Both the position numbers and the translations under genes were made by a program. From positions 42,769 through 106,768 of the forward strand of contig CAWKNP010000001.1 in the NCBI GenBank assembly GCA_963851105.1: a stretch of DNA of 64,000 nt. The letters run 5' to 3'. This document shows, one piece after another, positions 26,999 to 35,914 of the stretch (position 1 is its first letter; each line of letters opens with the position of its first letter). Source of the stretch: DATARN01 sp963851105 (GTDB taxonomy: Bacteria > Actinomycetota > Acidimicrobiia > Acidimicrobiales > Palsa-688). Below the pieces are notes generated by a model, which saw only the letters and a list, made by a program, of their open reading frames with translations, had not been told where the DNA came from and did no database searches.

Positions 26999-28306
26999 CT
27001 AGAGGCCGGCGGCCGCCAGCCGCTGGGGGATGGACCAATCGAGCATCGCTTTGTAGACGTTGAGGATGGCGTAGCCGTAATTGGTGGCGGTGGCCCAGAC
27101 GCCGCTCAGCGCCAGCCAGGTGGAGCAGCAACCGGCCACGCTGACCCTTCCGACCAACGGCGTCGGGAACTTCTTCGGCGTGGCGTAGGCCTGCAGGAGC
27201 TGTTCCTGGGCGGCCACGCCGGTCTGGGCGTCGGGGAAGCGCCAACCGTGGGCGCACGTGTCGCACGCGCCAATTCCGGCGAAATTGTTGTCGGTGCCGA
27301 GGAGCTGGCCGCCGGAGGGGAAGGTGAAGTAGCCCGTCTCGACGATCGACTGGGCGAACGCGATGTCACCTCGGAGTCCGACCGTCGTGCCGTTGCTCAC
27401 GTAGTAACCGGCCAAGGTGGGCATGGGAACGGTGGTGTTGGCCTGGAACCCGGTGCTGGCGTACCAGCCGGCCAGTTCGCCTGCGCTGAGCGCGGGAGGA
27501 CCCATGATGTTGGGAAGTGGCGTGCCCGTCGTGGCCTTGACAGCCCGTCCCGCCGCCGCCAGCTTGGCGTTGGCCAGCGCGAGGGCGCTCTTGCTCAGGG
27601 TCACGTGGGCTCGGGCCTGGGCGGCCCGGGCGCTGGCGGCACGCAGCTGGGCGACCCGTAGGATCCGCTTGTCGTCATCGACCAAGCGCTTGCCTTGGGC
27701 CACTTCGTCCTGGCCGTGGTTGATGAGGATGCCGAGCACCACGCTGCGGTTGACGGTTGCCTCGCCGGAGGTATCGGTCCGCTGGGCACTTCCCACGTCG
27801 GCGCGGACGTACAAAGCGATCGCCAGTGACGACAGTCGATGCTGCGCCTCTGCCAACTGCCCTTGCGCCGACGCGACGAGATCGGTGGCCTGAGCCTCGG
27901 TGCGAGTTGCCAGGTCGGCGTCGCTGTCGGCGCTGGCGGCGTTGAGCTGGTCGACGGTGACGATCCCCTTGTCCTGGTCGTAGCCGGCGATGGCGTCGAG
28001 CTGGGCCAGATCGTTCTGGACCGATCGGACCAGGGCATCGATGACCACCGGGGAGACCGTGGTCGTCGGTGCGGGAATCGACGTCGAGGTCGTGGTGCTC
28101 CCGGTGCCGGGATTGGGGCCCGGGCCGTGGTCGGGAGTCGTCGGTACCGCGACGGTGGTGGTCGTCGGTGGGACAGTCGTCGTGGTGACGGGCTTGACGG
28201 CCAGGGCAGACGCGGGCGCGGCCGCCAGGGTCATCACGGCATTCGCCACGCCGATGACGGCGATGGCCCAGATACAGGCCGGGGACAAGCGGTGGCGCAG
28301 GATCAA
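26999..28306 (-). CDS. Secreted glucosaminidase-domain protein with coiled coil
   Basis: The 435-residue product has a signal peptide, a Thr/Pro-rich linker (about 40-85), an Ala-rich coiled coil (about 90-260) and a C-terminal glucosaminidase (LytG/FlgJ-like) domain. That domain has FAQSIVETGYFTF with the likely catalytic glutamate, then NNFAGIGACDTC, and a tail with CCSTW. Such enzymes cut glycan strands of peptidoglycan; the coiled coil resembles those of NlpC/P60-type division hydrolases. The TTG start at 28306 is not supported by a clear ribosome binding site. It lies just upstream of the SipW-TasA run. Confidence 0.82.
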   Translation of the reverse strand: MILRHRLSPACIWAIAVIGVANAVMTLAAAPASALAVKPVTTTTVPPTTTTVAVPTTPDHGPGPNPGTGSTTTSTSIPAPTTTVSPVVIDALVRSVQNDLAQLDAIAGYDQDKGIVTVDQLNAASADSDADLATRTEAQATDLVASAQGQLAEAQHRLSSLAIALYVRADVGSAQRTDTSGEATVNRSVVLGILINHGQDEVAQGKRLVDDDKRILRVAQLRAASARAAQARAHVTLSKSALALANAKLAAAGRAVKATTGTPLPNIMGPPALSAGELAGWYASTGFQANTTVPMPTLAGYYVSNGTTVGLRGDIAFAQSIVETGYFTFPSGGQLLGTDNNFAGIGACDTCAHGWRFPDAQTGVAAQEQLLQAYATPKKFPTPLVGRVSVAGCCSTWLALSGVWATATNYGYAILNVYKAMLDWSIPQRLAAAGL

Positions 28307-28366
28307 GATGTTCTGTCTGCCAGGGTCGCGAGGTGAGCGGTCCTGACGCCCTGACGATACCTGACG

Positions 28367-29041
28367 CTAGATGTGCATCCCGCACTCGGTCTTGTTCTTA
28401 CCCACCCACCGGCCCGAGCGAGGATCAGAGGCGTCCTGTACAGGATGGGTGCAGGGCCGGCACCCGATGGACAGGTAGCCCTGGCTGACGAGCGGGTGGA
28501 CGGGGACATCGTGATCGGCGATGTAGCCGGCCACGTCCCAGTCGGTCCAGGTGGCGATGGGGTTGATCTTGACAATGCCCCGGATATCGCGGTGGACGAC
28601 CGGCGTGGCGGCGCGGGTCGGGCCGTCGGAGCGGCGCACGCCGCTCATCCAGGCCTGCTTGGAGCCGAGGGCACGATCGAGCTGGCCGGTCTTGATGGCC
28701 GAACAGCAGTTTTCCGGGTCGACCTTCCACAACTCCTCCTCTTGGGGGAGGGCGGTCATGACCCGCAGGTTGAGGCCGTAGCGCCGGCGGACGAGCTCGA
28801 GCATCTCGAGCGTTTCGGGGAAGTGGTAGCCGGTGTCGATGAACACCACCTCGATGGACGGCTCGACTCCGATAGCGAGGTCGATCAGGACAGCGTCGGT
28901 CATCGATGCCGTGAGGCACAGGTGGGGGTGGAAGTTCTCGACCGCCCACTTGATGACGGCACTGGCCGAAACCGTCTCGAGGCGCGCCGCCGAATCGAGC
29001 AGGTCCCTGTCGGTCAGTTCGGGAGTGTGGAGCATCGTCAT
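28367..29041 (-). CDS. cysH: APS reductase (thioredoxin-dependent, iron-sulfur type)
   Basis: CysH reduces adenylyl sulfate to sulfite in assimilatory sulfate reduction. The 224-residue protein has FIDTGYHFPET, the catalytic KTECGMH at its end (C220), and two additional cysteine pairs, C112-C113 and C194-x2-C197. These four ligate a [4Fe-4S] cluster in APS-type enzymes and are absent from PAPS-type ones, so APS is the likely substrate. ATG 29041 is used in place of the TTG at 29092; GAGGAAGG lies 13 bases upstream. Sulfite reductase precedes it on the same strand. Confidence 0.93.
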   Translation of the reverse strand: MTMLHTPELTDRDLLDSAARLETVSASAVIKWAVENFHPHLCLTASMTDAVLIDLAIGVEPSIEVVFIDTGYHFPETLEMLELVRRRYGLNLRVMTALPQEEELWKVDPENCCSAIKTGQLDRALGSKQAWMSGVRRSDGPTRAATPVVHRDIRGIVKINPIATWTDWDVAGYIADHDVPVHPLVSQGYLSIGCRPCTHPVQDASDPRSGRWVGKNKTECGMHI

Positions 29042-29111
29042 CGGACCGGCAGTACCTTCCTCGTCGGCGCAAGCGAGTATCTGCGATGGCAACTACTGGA
29101 GAGGTTCCCCA

Positions 29112-30909
29112 TCATGTGCCGGCGCACTCGCCGGCTCCGACCTCGGCCACGTAGGGCCCCGTTTCGTCGTAGTCCACGTAGAAGTCCGGGCCCTCCTCGG
29201 GCGTCGGCCACGTGTCGAGCTCCTTCAGGTCGGCACCCACCGCGGCGGCGCCACCGATCGCGCGTCAGCCACGAGGCGAAAACCTCGCCCGCCTCGCGCT
29301 CAGCCTCGTAGCGGCTGACCACCCGCACCACCGCTTCAGGTACCGCCTTGGCCGGCAGGCGCAGGGCCTTCTGCCCGAACTCGATCTCGGTCTGGCCCAC
29401 GTGGCCGCCGAGCAGCATCTGGTAGCCGGGAGCGGAACGGCCGTGCGCCCGCCGCTCGGCCCCGAAGAAGCCGATGTCGGAGATGTGGTGCTGCCCGCAG
29501 GAGTTGGTGCAGCCCGAGATGTTGATGCGCACGCCCCCTACATCGGCCAGCCCGGCGGCGTCGAGGGCGGTGCCGATGGCATCGGCCAGACCTCGGCTTT
29601 GGGTCACGGCGAGGTTGCAGGTGTCGGCCCCCGGGCAGGAGACGACGTCACGGGCCAGTTCGGCGCCGGGCTCAGCCATGCCGATGGCCGCCAGGCGGCC
29701 ATGGAGGCCGGAAAGCTGATCGGGTGTCAAACCCCGGAACACCACGTTCTGGCGGTTGGTGACCCGCACCTCGACCTCGAAGTCCCGCTGGATGGCGGCC
29801 AGGCCCCGGAACTGATCGGACGTGATATCCCCCAGGCGGGCGAAGGCGTAGGCAGAGACGGTGCCCTTGGCGACGCCGATGACCACGTTCGCCGTTTCCC
29901 ACCGCTGATAGCTGGGGCCCGCCTTGAGGCGCAGCGTCACCGGGGTCCCGACCGGCGTCGGTGTCGCGCCCGCGCCGATGCCGGCCGGGGCATCGCCCTG
30001 CTCGGTGACCAGTGCCGGGACTCCGCCCGGCCAGGTGCTCGACGCCAGGAGGGTCTTGCGTTCCTTCAGCACCCGGCGGCGAACTTCCTCGATCCCGAGC
30101 GTGTCGACCAGCCACTTCATGCGGGCTCGGAGCTTGTTCTCCCGGTTGCCGTAGTGGTCGAAGGTCCGCAGGCACGCCTCGATGGTGGGCAGCAGATCCT
30201 CACGGGTCGTGAAGGGCTCCAGGGCAAGCGCGGCGTGGGGGTTGGCCCCGAGGCCGCCGGCCACGAAGACCCGGAACCCGGGCTCGACCGTCCCGTCCTC
30301 TCGTGGCTGGCCGACCGCGACCACACCGACGTCGTTGAACATGGCCTGGCCGCAGTCGGTGGCGCAGCCCGAGAAGTTGATCTTGAACTTGCGGGGCAGC
30401 CGCTGGCCGTAGGGGTGATGGAGGAAGTGGCGGTAGGTCGCCTCCGCCCACGGGCTGATGTCGAGCACCTCGAAGGGGCAGGCGCCGGCCAGGTGGCAGC
30501 CCGTCACGTTGCGCACGGTGTCGCCGCACGCCTCCCTCGTGACCAGGCCCACGCTCGCCAGCTCCCGCATCAGCTCCGGGACCCGCTGGAGCGCGACGAA
30601 GTGGAACTGGATGTTCTGCCGGGTCGTGATGTGGCCCCAGCCGCGGCTGTACTCGTCGCCGACGCGGCCGAGCATCTCGAGTTGTTCGGGGTTCAAGGAC
30701 CCGTAGGGCACCTTGATCCTCACCATCTGGTTGTGCCCACCTTGACGCTGGCCGTAGATGCCGTTGTTCAGCCGAAAGATCCGAAAGGCGTCCTCGTCAA
30801 GCTCGCCGGCCAAGTACTGGGCGAGGACGATGTCGAACTTTGCGATGTCGGCGGCGATGTCGGCGGCGATAGTGGGGTCGATCTGGAGCGTCTCCACGCG
30901 TCCATTCAA
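29112..30909 (-). CDS. sir: Ferredoxin-sulfite/nitrite reductase with a C-terminal frameshift
   Basis: This siroheme enzyme reduces sulfite (or nitrite) with ferredoxin. It shows RQGGHNQMVRIKVP, both halves of the duplicated fold, and the [4Fe-4S]-siroheme cysteines CPGADTCNLA and SGCTNSCGQHH. Pairing with cysH favours sulfite. Up to SWLTR the frame is intact; it then degenerates and runs on to 29038. Restoring two bases near 29262-29270 gives ELDTWPTPEEGPDFYVDYDE and the family-like end VAEVGAGECAGT, stopping at 29112. The literal stop at 29038 happens to overlap the cysH ATG. Start TTG 30909 or GTG 30897. Confidence 0.88.
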
Positions 30910-30922
30910 TCAAAGCCGAGTT

Positions 30923-30934
30923 AGTTGATCAACT
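30923..30934. promoter_or_regulatory. 12-base palindrome between sulfite reductase and the divergent gene
   Basis: AGTTGATCAACT is a perfect palindrome 13-25 bases upstream of the sulfite reductase start and about 100 bases before the divergent gene at 31038. The position and symmetry fit a dimeric repressor or activator site for the sulfur genes. I cannot name the regulator. Confidence 0.5.
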
Positions 30935-31037
30935 TTTACGGGTTTTAGCATCCCGACCGAAAAGGTCAAGAAGGGGCGCGCTGCTATCGTCGGAAGCCGA
31001 GGCGTACCGGTGACGACGGTCGCCGCAGGAGGTAGAC

Positions 31038-31346
31038 GTGACCGAGGACGAAGTTTTCGACGCCATCGTGGCGTCCAAGCCGGCGCCGGAGGAGATCCTT
31101 TTCGTCGGCCGAGTCGGCAAGGAATTCGCCTGGCGCATGATTGCACCGGGCGATCCCATGGTGGGCGAGATCGACGGCGTGTTCCCTGATGCCTGGATGT
31201 TCACCGCTGTTCCGTGGCCCATCGAGGCCGACGTCGACTACCAGCGGAGGTTTTTCGACGACCTGCTGGCCGAGGTCGAGACCATGGCCGACGGCGCCGA
31301 TCGCTGCCGCTGGGAGTTCGACGACCCGTACGGCTACCGCCACTAA
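31038..31346 (+). CDS. Small hypothetical protein divergent from sulfite reductase
   Basis: I do not recognise a family. The 102-residue product is acidic and Trp/Phe-rich (FAWRMIAPGDPMVGEIDGVF, then WRF-like patches), without signal peptide or membrane segment. The start GTG 31038 has a strong AGGAGGT upstream. The body looks like a compact globular domain. Between it and the UbiB gene end lie about 80 bases with repeated GCCACCAA units. Confidence 0.75.
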   Translation: MTEDEVFDAIVASKPAPEEILFVGRVGKEFAWRMIAPGDPMVGEIDGVFPDAWMFTAVPWPIEADVDYQRRFFDDLLAEVETMADGADRCRWEFDDPYGYRH

Positions 31347-31427
31347 GCCGCCACCAACGCCACCAACCCCACCGCAAGCGCCACCAAGTCACGCGGAAGC
31401 CGCCCCTGAGCAGGCCTGCCCGGCCGC

Positions 31428-33143
31428 CTAGGAAAGTGAGCCGCCCCTTGAGCGTGGGCTGCCCTTCTGACGTTTGGTGATGGCGTTGACGCGCTGATCG
31501 GAACGGACGATGGATACCAGCAGCAGCCCGCCACCGGCGGCCGCGGCCAGGAAACACACGATGGCAATGCTCGGGTAGCCGAACAGCTGCGAGGACGTGG
31601 GTACCCGCATCATCATGGCGGCGCCCACGATGAGAGCGGCCAGCACCAGACCCATGGTCAGGCGGTTGGCGAGTTTCTGCACGCCCCGGAGTAACTCGGC
31701 CTCGTCGAAGGCCTTCACGTTGACGTGAAATTCGCCCTCCGCGAGGGCATCCATGACCTTGTTGACCCGGCCGGGCAGCGCCTCCACGAAGTCCCGCATC
31801 TCCAGCAAGGCGCTGAAGGTGCCGCCCGAAGACGCAGTCATCTGTGACTGCATGATCGCCACCGAATGCGCCTTCATGGCAGCCAGCGGCTGGAAGTCGG
31901 GGTCGAGCACGTGGGCTACCTGATCGAGATTGAGCAGCGCCTTGCCCAGCATCGACAACTCCGCGGGCAGCCGCAGCCCGTTGTCGCCGGAGATCCGCAT
32001 CAGCTGCATGACCATGGTGCCGGCGTCGAGCTGGCCGAGCCGCAGCCCATCGGCGCGGTCGACGAGCTCGGCAGCTTGGGAACAAAATGAACTGCGATCG
32101 AAGCCGTCGAGCGGGGAGCCGAGGGCCACTGCCGCCTCGGCGGCGCCCGGGCCGTCGCCGTCGCTCAAGGCGAGGAGCAGCTTGATCAGCCCTTCCCGCA
32201 TGGTCCTGGGTACCCGGGCCACCATCCCGACATCGATCAGGGCCAGATTCTGCTCGGGCGTCAGAAGGACGTTGCCGGGATGGGGGTCGGCGTGAAAGAA
32301 GCCCTCCACCAGGACCTGGTCGAGGTAGGCCTTGAAAAGCTGGTCGGCCAATGGCGCCCCGTCGAGCTCCAGCAAGCCGAGGGGACCGAGATCGGTCACC
32401 TTGCGGCCTGCGATGAACTCCATCGTGAGGATCGAGGTGGTCGAAAAGTCGGGTATCGGAGCGGGCACGACCAAGCGGTCGTAGCGCTCGACGATGCGGC
32501 GGAGGCGTACAAGGTTGGCGGCCTCGAGCTGGTAATCGAGCTCGGCGGTGATTGACCGGCTGAACTGCTCCACCAGATCGGTGAAGCCGTACCGCCGCCC
32601 CATATCGGTATGGTCGTCGAGGAACTCCGCCAACTCGGTCAGCACCTCGAGATCCTCGGCCACCTGGGTTCGGATTCCTGGCCGCTGAACTTTTACCACC
32701 ACAGCACGCCCGTCGCGCATGGAGGCGCGATGGACCTGACCGAGGGAAGCCGATGCCAGGGGCTTGGGATCGAAGGTGGCGAAGGCGTCGGAGATCCGCA
32801 CACCCAGTTGCTCGGTGACTTGGCGCGCCACCTCGTCGTAGTCGAACGGCTCCACCCGGTCCTGGAGCCGGCTGAGGGCCTCGAGGTAGGCCGGAGGGAC
32901 CAGGTCGCTCCGGGTCGAGAGCAGTTGCCCCAACTTGACGAAGGTGGGGCCCATGGCCTCGAGGTCGTCGGTGAGCTGCTCCGCTTCTGCCGCCATCGCC
33001 TCCTGGTCGAGGGCGGGGCGGTCGCCCAGCGTCGCATCCAACCCCGCCTGGCGGACGAGATCGGAACGCCCGTACTTCATGAGCAACCGGGCTATGTCCC
33101 GGTAGCGCCCAAGGTGGCGGGGTCGTAGAGCGATGGCCGTCAA
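31428..33143 (-). CDS. UbiB/ABC1/AarF-family atypical kinase
   Basis: The 571-residue protein has the ABC1 family signature: MGPTFVKLGQLLSTRSDLVP (KxGQ motif), ASASLGQVHRA (the A-rich loop replacing the glycine loop), VVVKVQRPGI, HADPHPGNVLL and LIDVGM (DFG equivalent). Two C-terminal membrane helices follow (about residues 500-555). UbiB-like proteins act in membrane lipid or quinone homeostasis. The TTG start has GGAGG three bases upstream. It is transcribed alone, away from the gene on its left. Confidence 0.92.
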   Translation of the reverse strand: MTAIALRPRHLGRYRDIARLLMKYGRSDLVRQAGLDATLGDRPALDQEAMAAEAEQLTDDLEAMGPTFVKLGQLLSTRSDLVPPAYLEALSRLQDRVEPFDYDEVARQVTEQLGVRISDAFATFDPKPLASASLGQVHRASMRDGRAVVVKVQRPGIRTQVAEDLEVLTELAEFLDDHTDMGRRYGFTDLVEQFSRSITAELDYQLEAANLVRLRRIVERYDRLVVPAPIPDFSTTSILTMEFIAGRKVTDLGPLGLLELDGAPLADQLFKAYLDQVLVEGFFHADPHPGNVLLTPEQNLALIDVGMVARVPRTMREGLIKLLLALSDGDGPGAAEAAVALGSPLDGFDRSSFCSQAAELVDRADGLRLGQLDAGTMVMQLMRISGDNGLRLPAELSMLGKALLNLDQVAHVLDPDFQPLAAMKAHSVAIMQSQMTASSGGTFSALLEMRDFVEALPGRVNKVMDALAEGEFHVNVKAFDEAELLRGVQKLANRLTMGLVLAALIVGAAMMMRVPTSSQLFGYPSIAIVCFLAAAAGGGLLLVSIVRSDQRVNAITKRQKGSPRSRGGSLS

Positions 33144-33184
33144 AGTGCCTCCGGTTTTACCAGCAAATAACCCTTACGCGTCAA

Positions 33185-33212
33185 GGGCGGGACCACCGAA
33201 ATGGTCCCGCCC
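33185..33212 (-). terminator. Rho-independent-type hairpin after the DUF6458 gene
   Basis: GGGCGGGACCA (33185-33195) pairs with TGGTCCCGCCC (33202-33212), an 11-base stem with a six-base loop. It begins 20 bases after the stop of the DUF6458 gene on the minus strand. The following sequence has only a weak T-rich stretch (TTGACG). Confidence 0.75.
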
Positions 33213-33231
33213 CACGCCGATCAAAAGATGA

Positions 33232-33453
33232 CTACAGGACCCGGCGCGGCCGGTCGTCGACAACGACGGTGTCGCGGCTGTTGAAGCCACCCCAGCTACT
33301 CCAGAAGATCAGGGAAAGCACGACACCGATGGCCCCCACGATCATCAGGATCACCCCGATGGTGTGGATGTTGAAACCTTGTGTATTGACGCTGACGGCG
33401 AAGTCCAAGATGGCACCGACCGCAATCAGAAAGAGACTGGTTCCGAGGCCCAT
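33232..33453 (-). CDS. DUF6458-like small membrane protein
   Basis: The 73-residue protein has two membrane helices (about 4-20 and 29-52) joined by a short NTQGFNIHTIG loop, then the tail RDTVVVDDRPRRVL. Small two-helix proteins with this loop are common in actinobacteria and their function is unknown. AAGGAGGG gives a strong ribosome binding site before ATG 33453. It is a single-gene unit ended by a clear hairpin. Confidence 0.8.
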   Translation of the reverse strand: MGLGTSLFLIAVGAILDFAVSVNTQGFNIHTIGVILMIVGAIGVVLSLIFWSSWGGFNSRDTVVVDDRPRRVL

Positions 33454-33563
33454 GAAGCCCTCCTTTTCAGGCAGTGGATATGTGATTCAGCACGTACCCA
33501 CAACAGTTTCACTCCAATCTCGGGATCCCAAATACGGCATTTGCACCCGTCCCGGGAGAGCGA

Positions 33564-34916
33564 TCAGCTTCGGCGGAGCAGCTCCGCGACCTGGTAGGCG
33601 AGATCAAGTGATTGCCGGGCATTGAGCCGCGGGTCGCATGCGCTGGTGTAGTGGATGTCGAGGTGGTCCTCGAGGATCTCCTCGACACCGGCGCCGCCCA
33701 GACATTCGGTCACGTCGTCGCCGGTCAACTCGACGTGGACGCCTCCTGGCCATACACCCTCGGCCCGGCACACCGAGAAAAACTCCCTGATCTCGGTCAC
33801 GACGTCGTCGAACCGGCGGGTCTTGCGGCCCCCGGGGCTGGTGAAGGTGTTTCCGTGCATGGGGTCACAGGCCCATACCACGGGATGGCCGGCGTCGCGG
33901 ACCGCCCGCAGCAGCGCCGGCAGCCGCACCGGACCCTTGCCGGCCCCCATGCGGGCGATCAGCGTCAGGCGGCCCGGCGAACGGTTCGGATCGAGGGCGG
34001 CGCAGATCCCGAGGACCTCGTCGACGGTGGCGTTCGGCCCCAGCTTGCAGCCGAGAGGATTGGCCACCCCCGCCAGGAACCCCAGATGGGCGCCGCCCAG
34101 CTGGCGGGTGCGCTCGCCAACCCATAGGAGGTGCGCCGAGCAGTCGTACCAGTCGCCAGTCAGTGAATCCTGGCGGGTGAGGGTCTCCTCGAAGCCCAGC
34201 ACCAGCGCCTCGTGGCTGGTCCAGAACTCGACTTGGTGCAAGGTGGCCTCGCCCTCGAGGTCGATGCCGCAGGCCCGCATGAATCGCAGCGCCCGGTCGA
34301 TTTCGCCTGCGATGGCGTCGTAGCGCTGCCCCTGGCTGCTCGACGCCACGAACTGCTGGTTCCACTGGTGGACGTGTGACAAGTCGGCGTAGCCACCGGT
34401 GGTAAAGGCCCGCAGCAGGTTCAAGGTGGAGGCCGACTGGTGGTAGGCCGCCAGCATCCGGGCGGGATTGGGTATCCGGGCCTCGAGAGTCGGGGCATCG
34501 TCATTGACCAGGTGGCCCCGAAAACTCGGCAGCTCCACCCCTGCGACCAGCTCCGTCGGCGAGGAGCGGGGCTTGGCGAACTGGCCGGCGATGCGGCCCA
34601 CCTTGACCACCGGCACGCCGGCGCCGTAGGTCAGCACCACCGCCATCTGCAGGATCACCTTGAGCTTGTCGCGGATGGCGTCGGCGGTGAAATCGGCGAA
34701 CGACTCGGCGCAGTCCCCCGCCTGGAGGAGGAAGGCGCCGCCCGCCGCCACCTGGGCCAGGGTTCGCTGGAGGTGCCGGGCCTCGCCCGCGAACACCAGC
34801 GGAGGGAGCACCGACAGCTGCTTGTAGGTCGTTTCCAGCGCCGCCAGGTCGGGCCAATCGGGTTGTTGGGCCGCCGGGAGGTCGCGCCAGGCGCTCGGGG
34901 TCCAGGTGTGGTCCAT
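33564..34916 (-). CDS. aroG: Class II DAHP synthase
   Basis: This enzyme joins erythrose 4-phosphate and phosphoenolpyruvate to begin the shikimate pathway. The 450-residue length and the motifs LLQAGDCAESF, AGQFAKPRSSP, NPLGCKLGPNAT and WACDPMHGNT mark the plant-like class II type found in actinobacteria. ATG 34916 (MDHTWTPSAWRDLPA) is chosen although the frame is open further. A CACGCT box lies six bases upstream. It is divergent from the LLM oxidoreductase gene, with 63 bases between the starts. Confidence 0.95.
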   Translation of the reverse strand: MDHTWTPSAWRDLPAAQQPDWPDLAALETTYKQLSVLPPLVFAGEARHLQRTLAQVAAGGAFLLQAGDCAESFADFTADAIRDKLKVILQMAVVLTYGAGVPVVKVGRIAGQFAKPRSSPTELVAGVELPSFRGHLVNDDAPTLEARIPNPARMLAAYHQSASTLNLLRAFTTGGYADLSHVHQWNQQFVASSSQGQRYDAIAGEIDRALRFMRACGIDLEGEATLHQVEFWTSHEALVLGFEETLTRQDSLTGDWYDCSAHLLWVGERTRQLGGAHLGFLAGVANPLGCKLGPNATVDEVLGICAALDPNRSPGRLTLIARMGAGKGPVRLPALLRAVRDAGHPVVWACDPMHGNTFTSPGGRKTRRFDDVVTEIREFFSVCRAEGVWPGGVHVELTGDDVTECLGGAGVEEILEDHLDIHYTSACDPRLNARQSLDLAYQVAELLRRS

Positions 34917-34967
34917 CCCACCAGCGTGGCGCGGCGACGGCCGGAGGGCAACGCCGTAATTCCGAAC

Positions 34968-34973
34968 TACGCT
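34968..34973 (+). promoter_or_regulatory. -10 box (TACGCT) for the LLM oxidoreductase gene
   Basis: TACGCT is followed by six bases and then GTG 34980, with no ribosome binding site. The divergent aroG promoter lies in the same 63-base gap. Confidence 0.5.
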
Positions 34974-34979
34974 CCCGCG

Positions 34980-35909
34980 GTGCGACCGTTCCGTTTCGCC
35001 GTCCAGCTCAGTGGCGCCGGCGACGGCCATGAATGGCGGGATCTGGCCCGGCGGATCGAGGATCTGGGGTACTCGACGCTGTACGTGCCGGATCATTTTC
35101 GCAACCAGTGGGCGCCGCTGGTGGCCCTGACCTCAGCGGCAGAGGCGACGACGACGTTGCGGGTCGGTTCGCTCGTGTTCGACAACGACTACCGCCATCC
35201 GGTGGAGCTCGCCCGCGAAGTGGCGACCTTGGCGATCGTCAGCGAGGAGCGGGTCGAGTTCGGCATCGGAGCCGGCTGGCTGCGCACGGACTACGACGAG
35301 ACGGGCATTGTCTACGACACCCCGGGTGTGCGCATCGACCGCATGGTCGAGGGCCTGCAGATCATGAAGGACCTCTGGTCGACCGGCATCGCGACCCGTT
35401 CGGGCCGGTACTACCAGGTGAACGGAGCGCACGGAGTCGCCATGCCGCTCGGCACCGACCATCCGCCGATTGTCATCGGTGGCGGCGGCAAGCGGGTGCT
35501 TTCGATCGCCGCCCGGGAGGCCGACATCGTGGGGTTCAACCCTTCCATGGTCGAAGGCGCGGTGGGTTTGGCCACCGCCAAGTCCGCGACCGCGGCCCGC
35601 TTCCGGGAGCGGGTGGCCTGGGTGCGCGACGCGGCGGGCGCCCGGATCGACGAGCTGGAGTTCCAGGTGTTGACCTTCGCGGTGGCCGTCACCGACGACC
35701 GCGACTCGTTCCTCGACGACGCTGCCCGCCTGTTCGGCCTCACGACCGCCGAGGTCGCCGAGACGCCGATCGCGCTCGTCGGTACGGTCGCCCAGATCTG
35801 CGAATCGCTCGAGGCCCGCCGCGACGAATTCGGCTTCAGTTACTGGGTGGTCCACGAGGAGAACATCGGCGACTTCGCACCGGTAGTCGCCGCCATGACC
35901 GGGAAATAG
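34980..35909 (+). CDS. LLM-class F420-dependent oxidoreductase
   Basis: The 309-residue protein is a luciferase-like monooxygenase-fold enzyme of the F420-using type common in actinobacteria: start RPFRFAVQLSGAG, FGIGAGWLRTDYDETG, and PPIVIGGGGKRVLSIAAREADIVG. Substrate unknown. GTG 34980 gives a normal N-terminus with a TACGCT box six bases upstream. nadD follows five bases after the stop, so they are co-transcribed. F420 use is assigned by family likeness only. Confidence 0.9.
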   Translation: MRPFRFAVQLSGAGDGHEWRDLARRIEDLGYSTLYVPDHFRNQWAPLVALTSAAEATTTLRVGSLVFDNDYRHPVELAREVATLAIVSEERVEFGIGAGWLRTDYDETGIVYDTPGVRIDRMVEGLQIMKDLWSTGIATRSGRYYQVNGAHGVAMPLGTDHPPIVIGGGGKRVLSIAAREADIVGFNPSMVEGAVGLATAKSATAARFRERVAWVRDAAGARIDELEFQVLTFAVAVTDDRDSFLDDAARLFGLTTAEVAETPIALVGTVAQICESLEARRDEFGFSYWVVHEENIGDFAPVVAAMTGK

Positions 35910-35914
35910 CTCCG

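Noticed and set aside
29212..30924. 570-residue plus-strand frame opposite sulfite reductase
   Set aside because: It has low complexity (Gly/Arg/Val-rich) and mirrors a gene with all family motifs.
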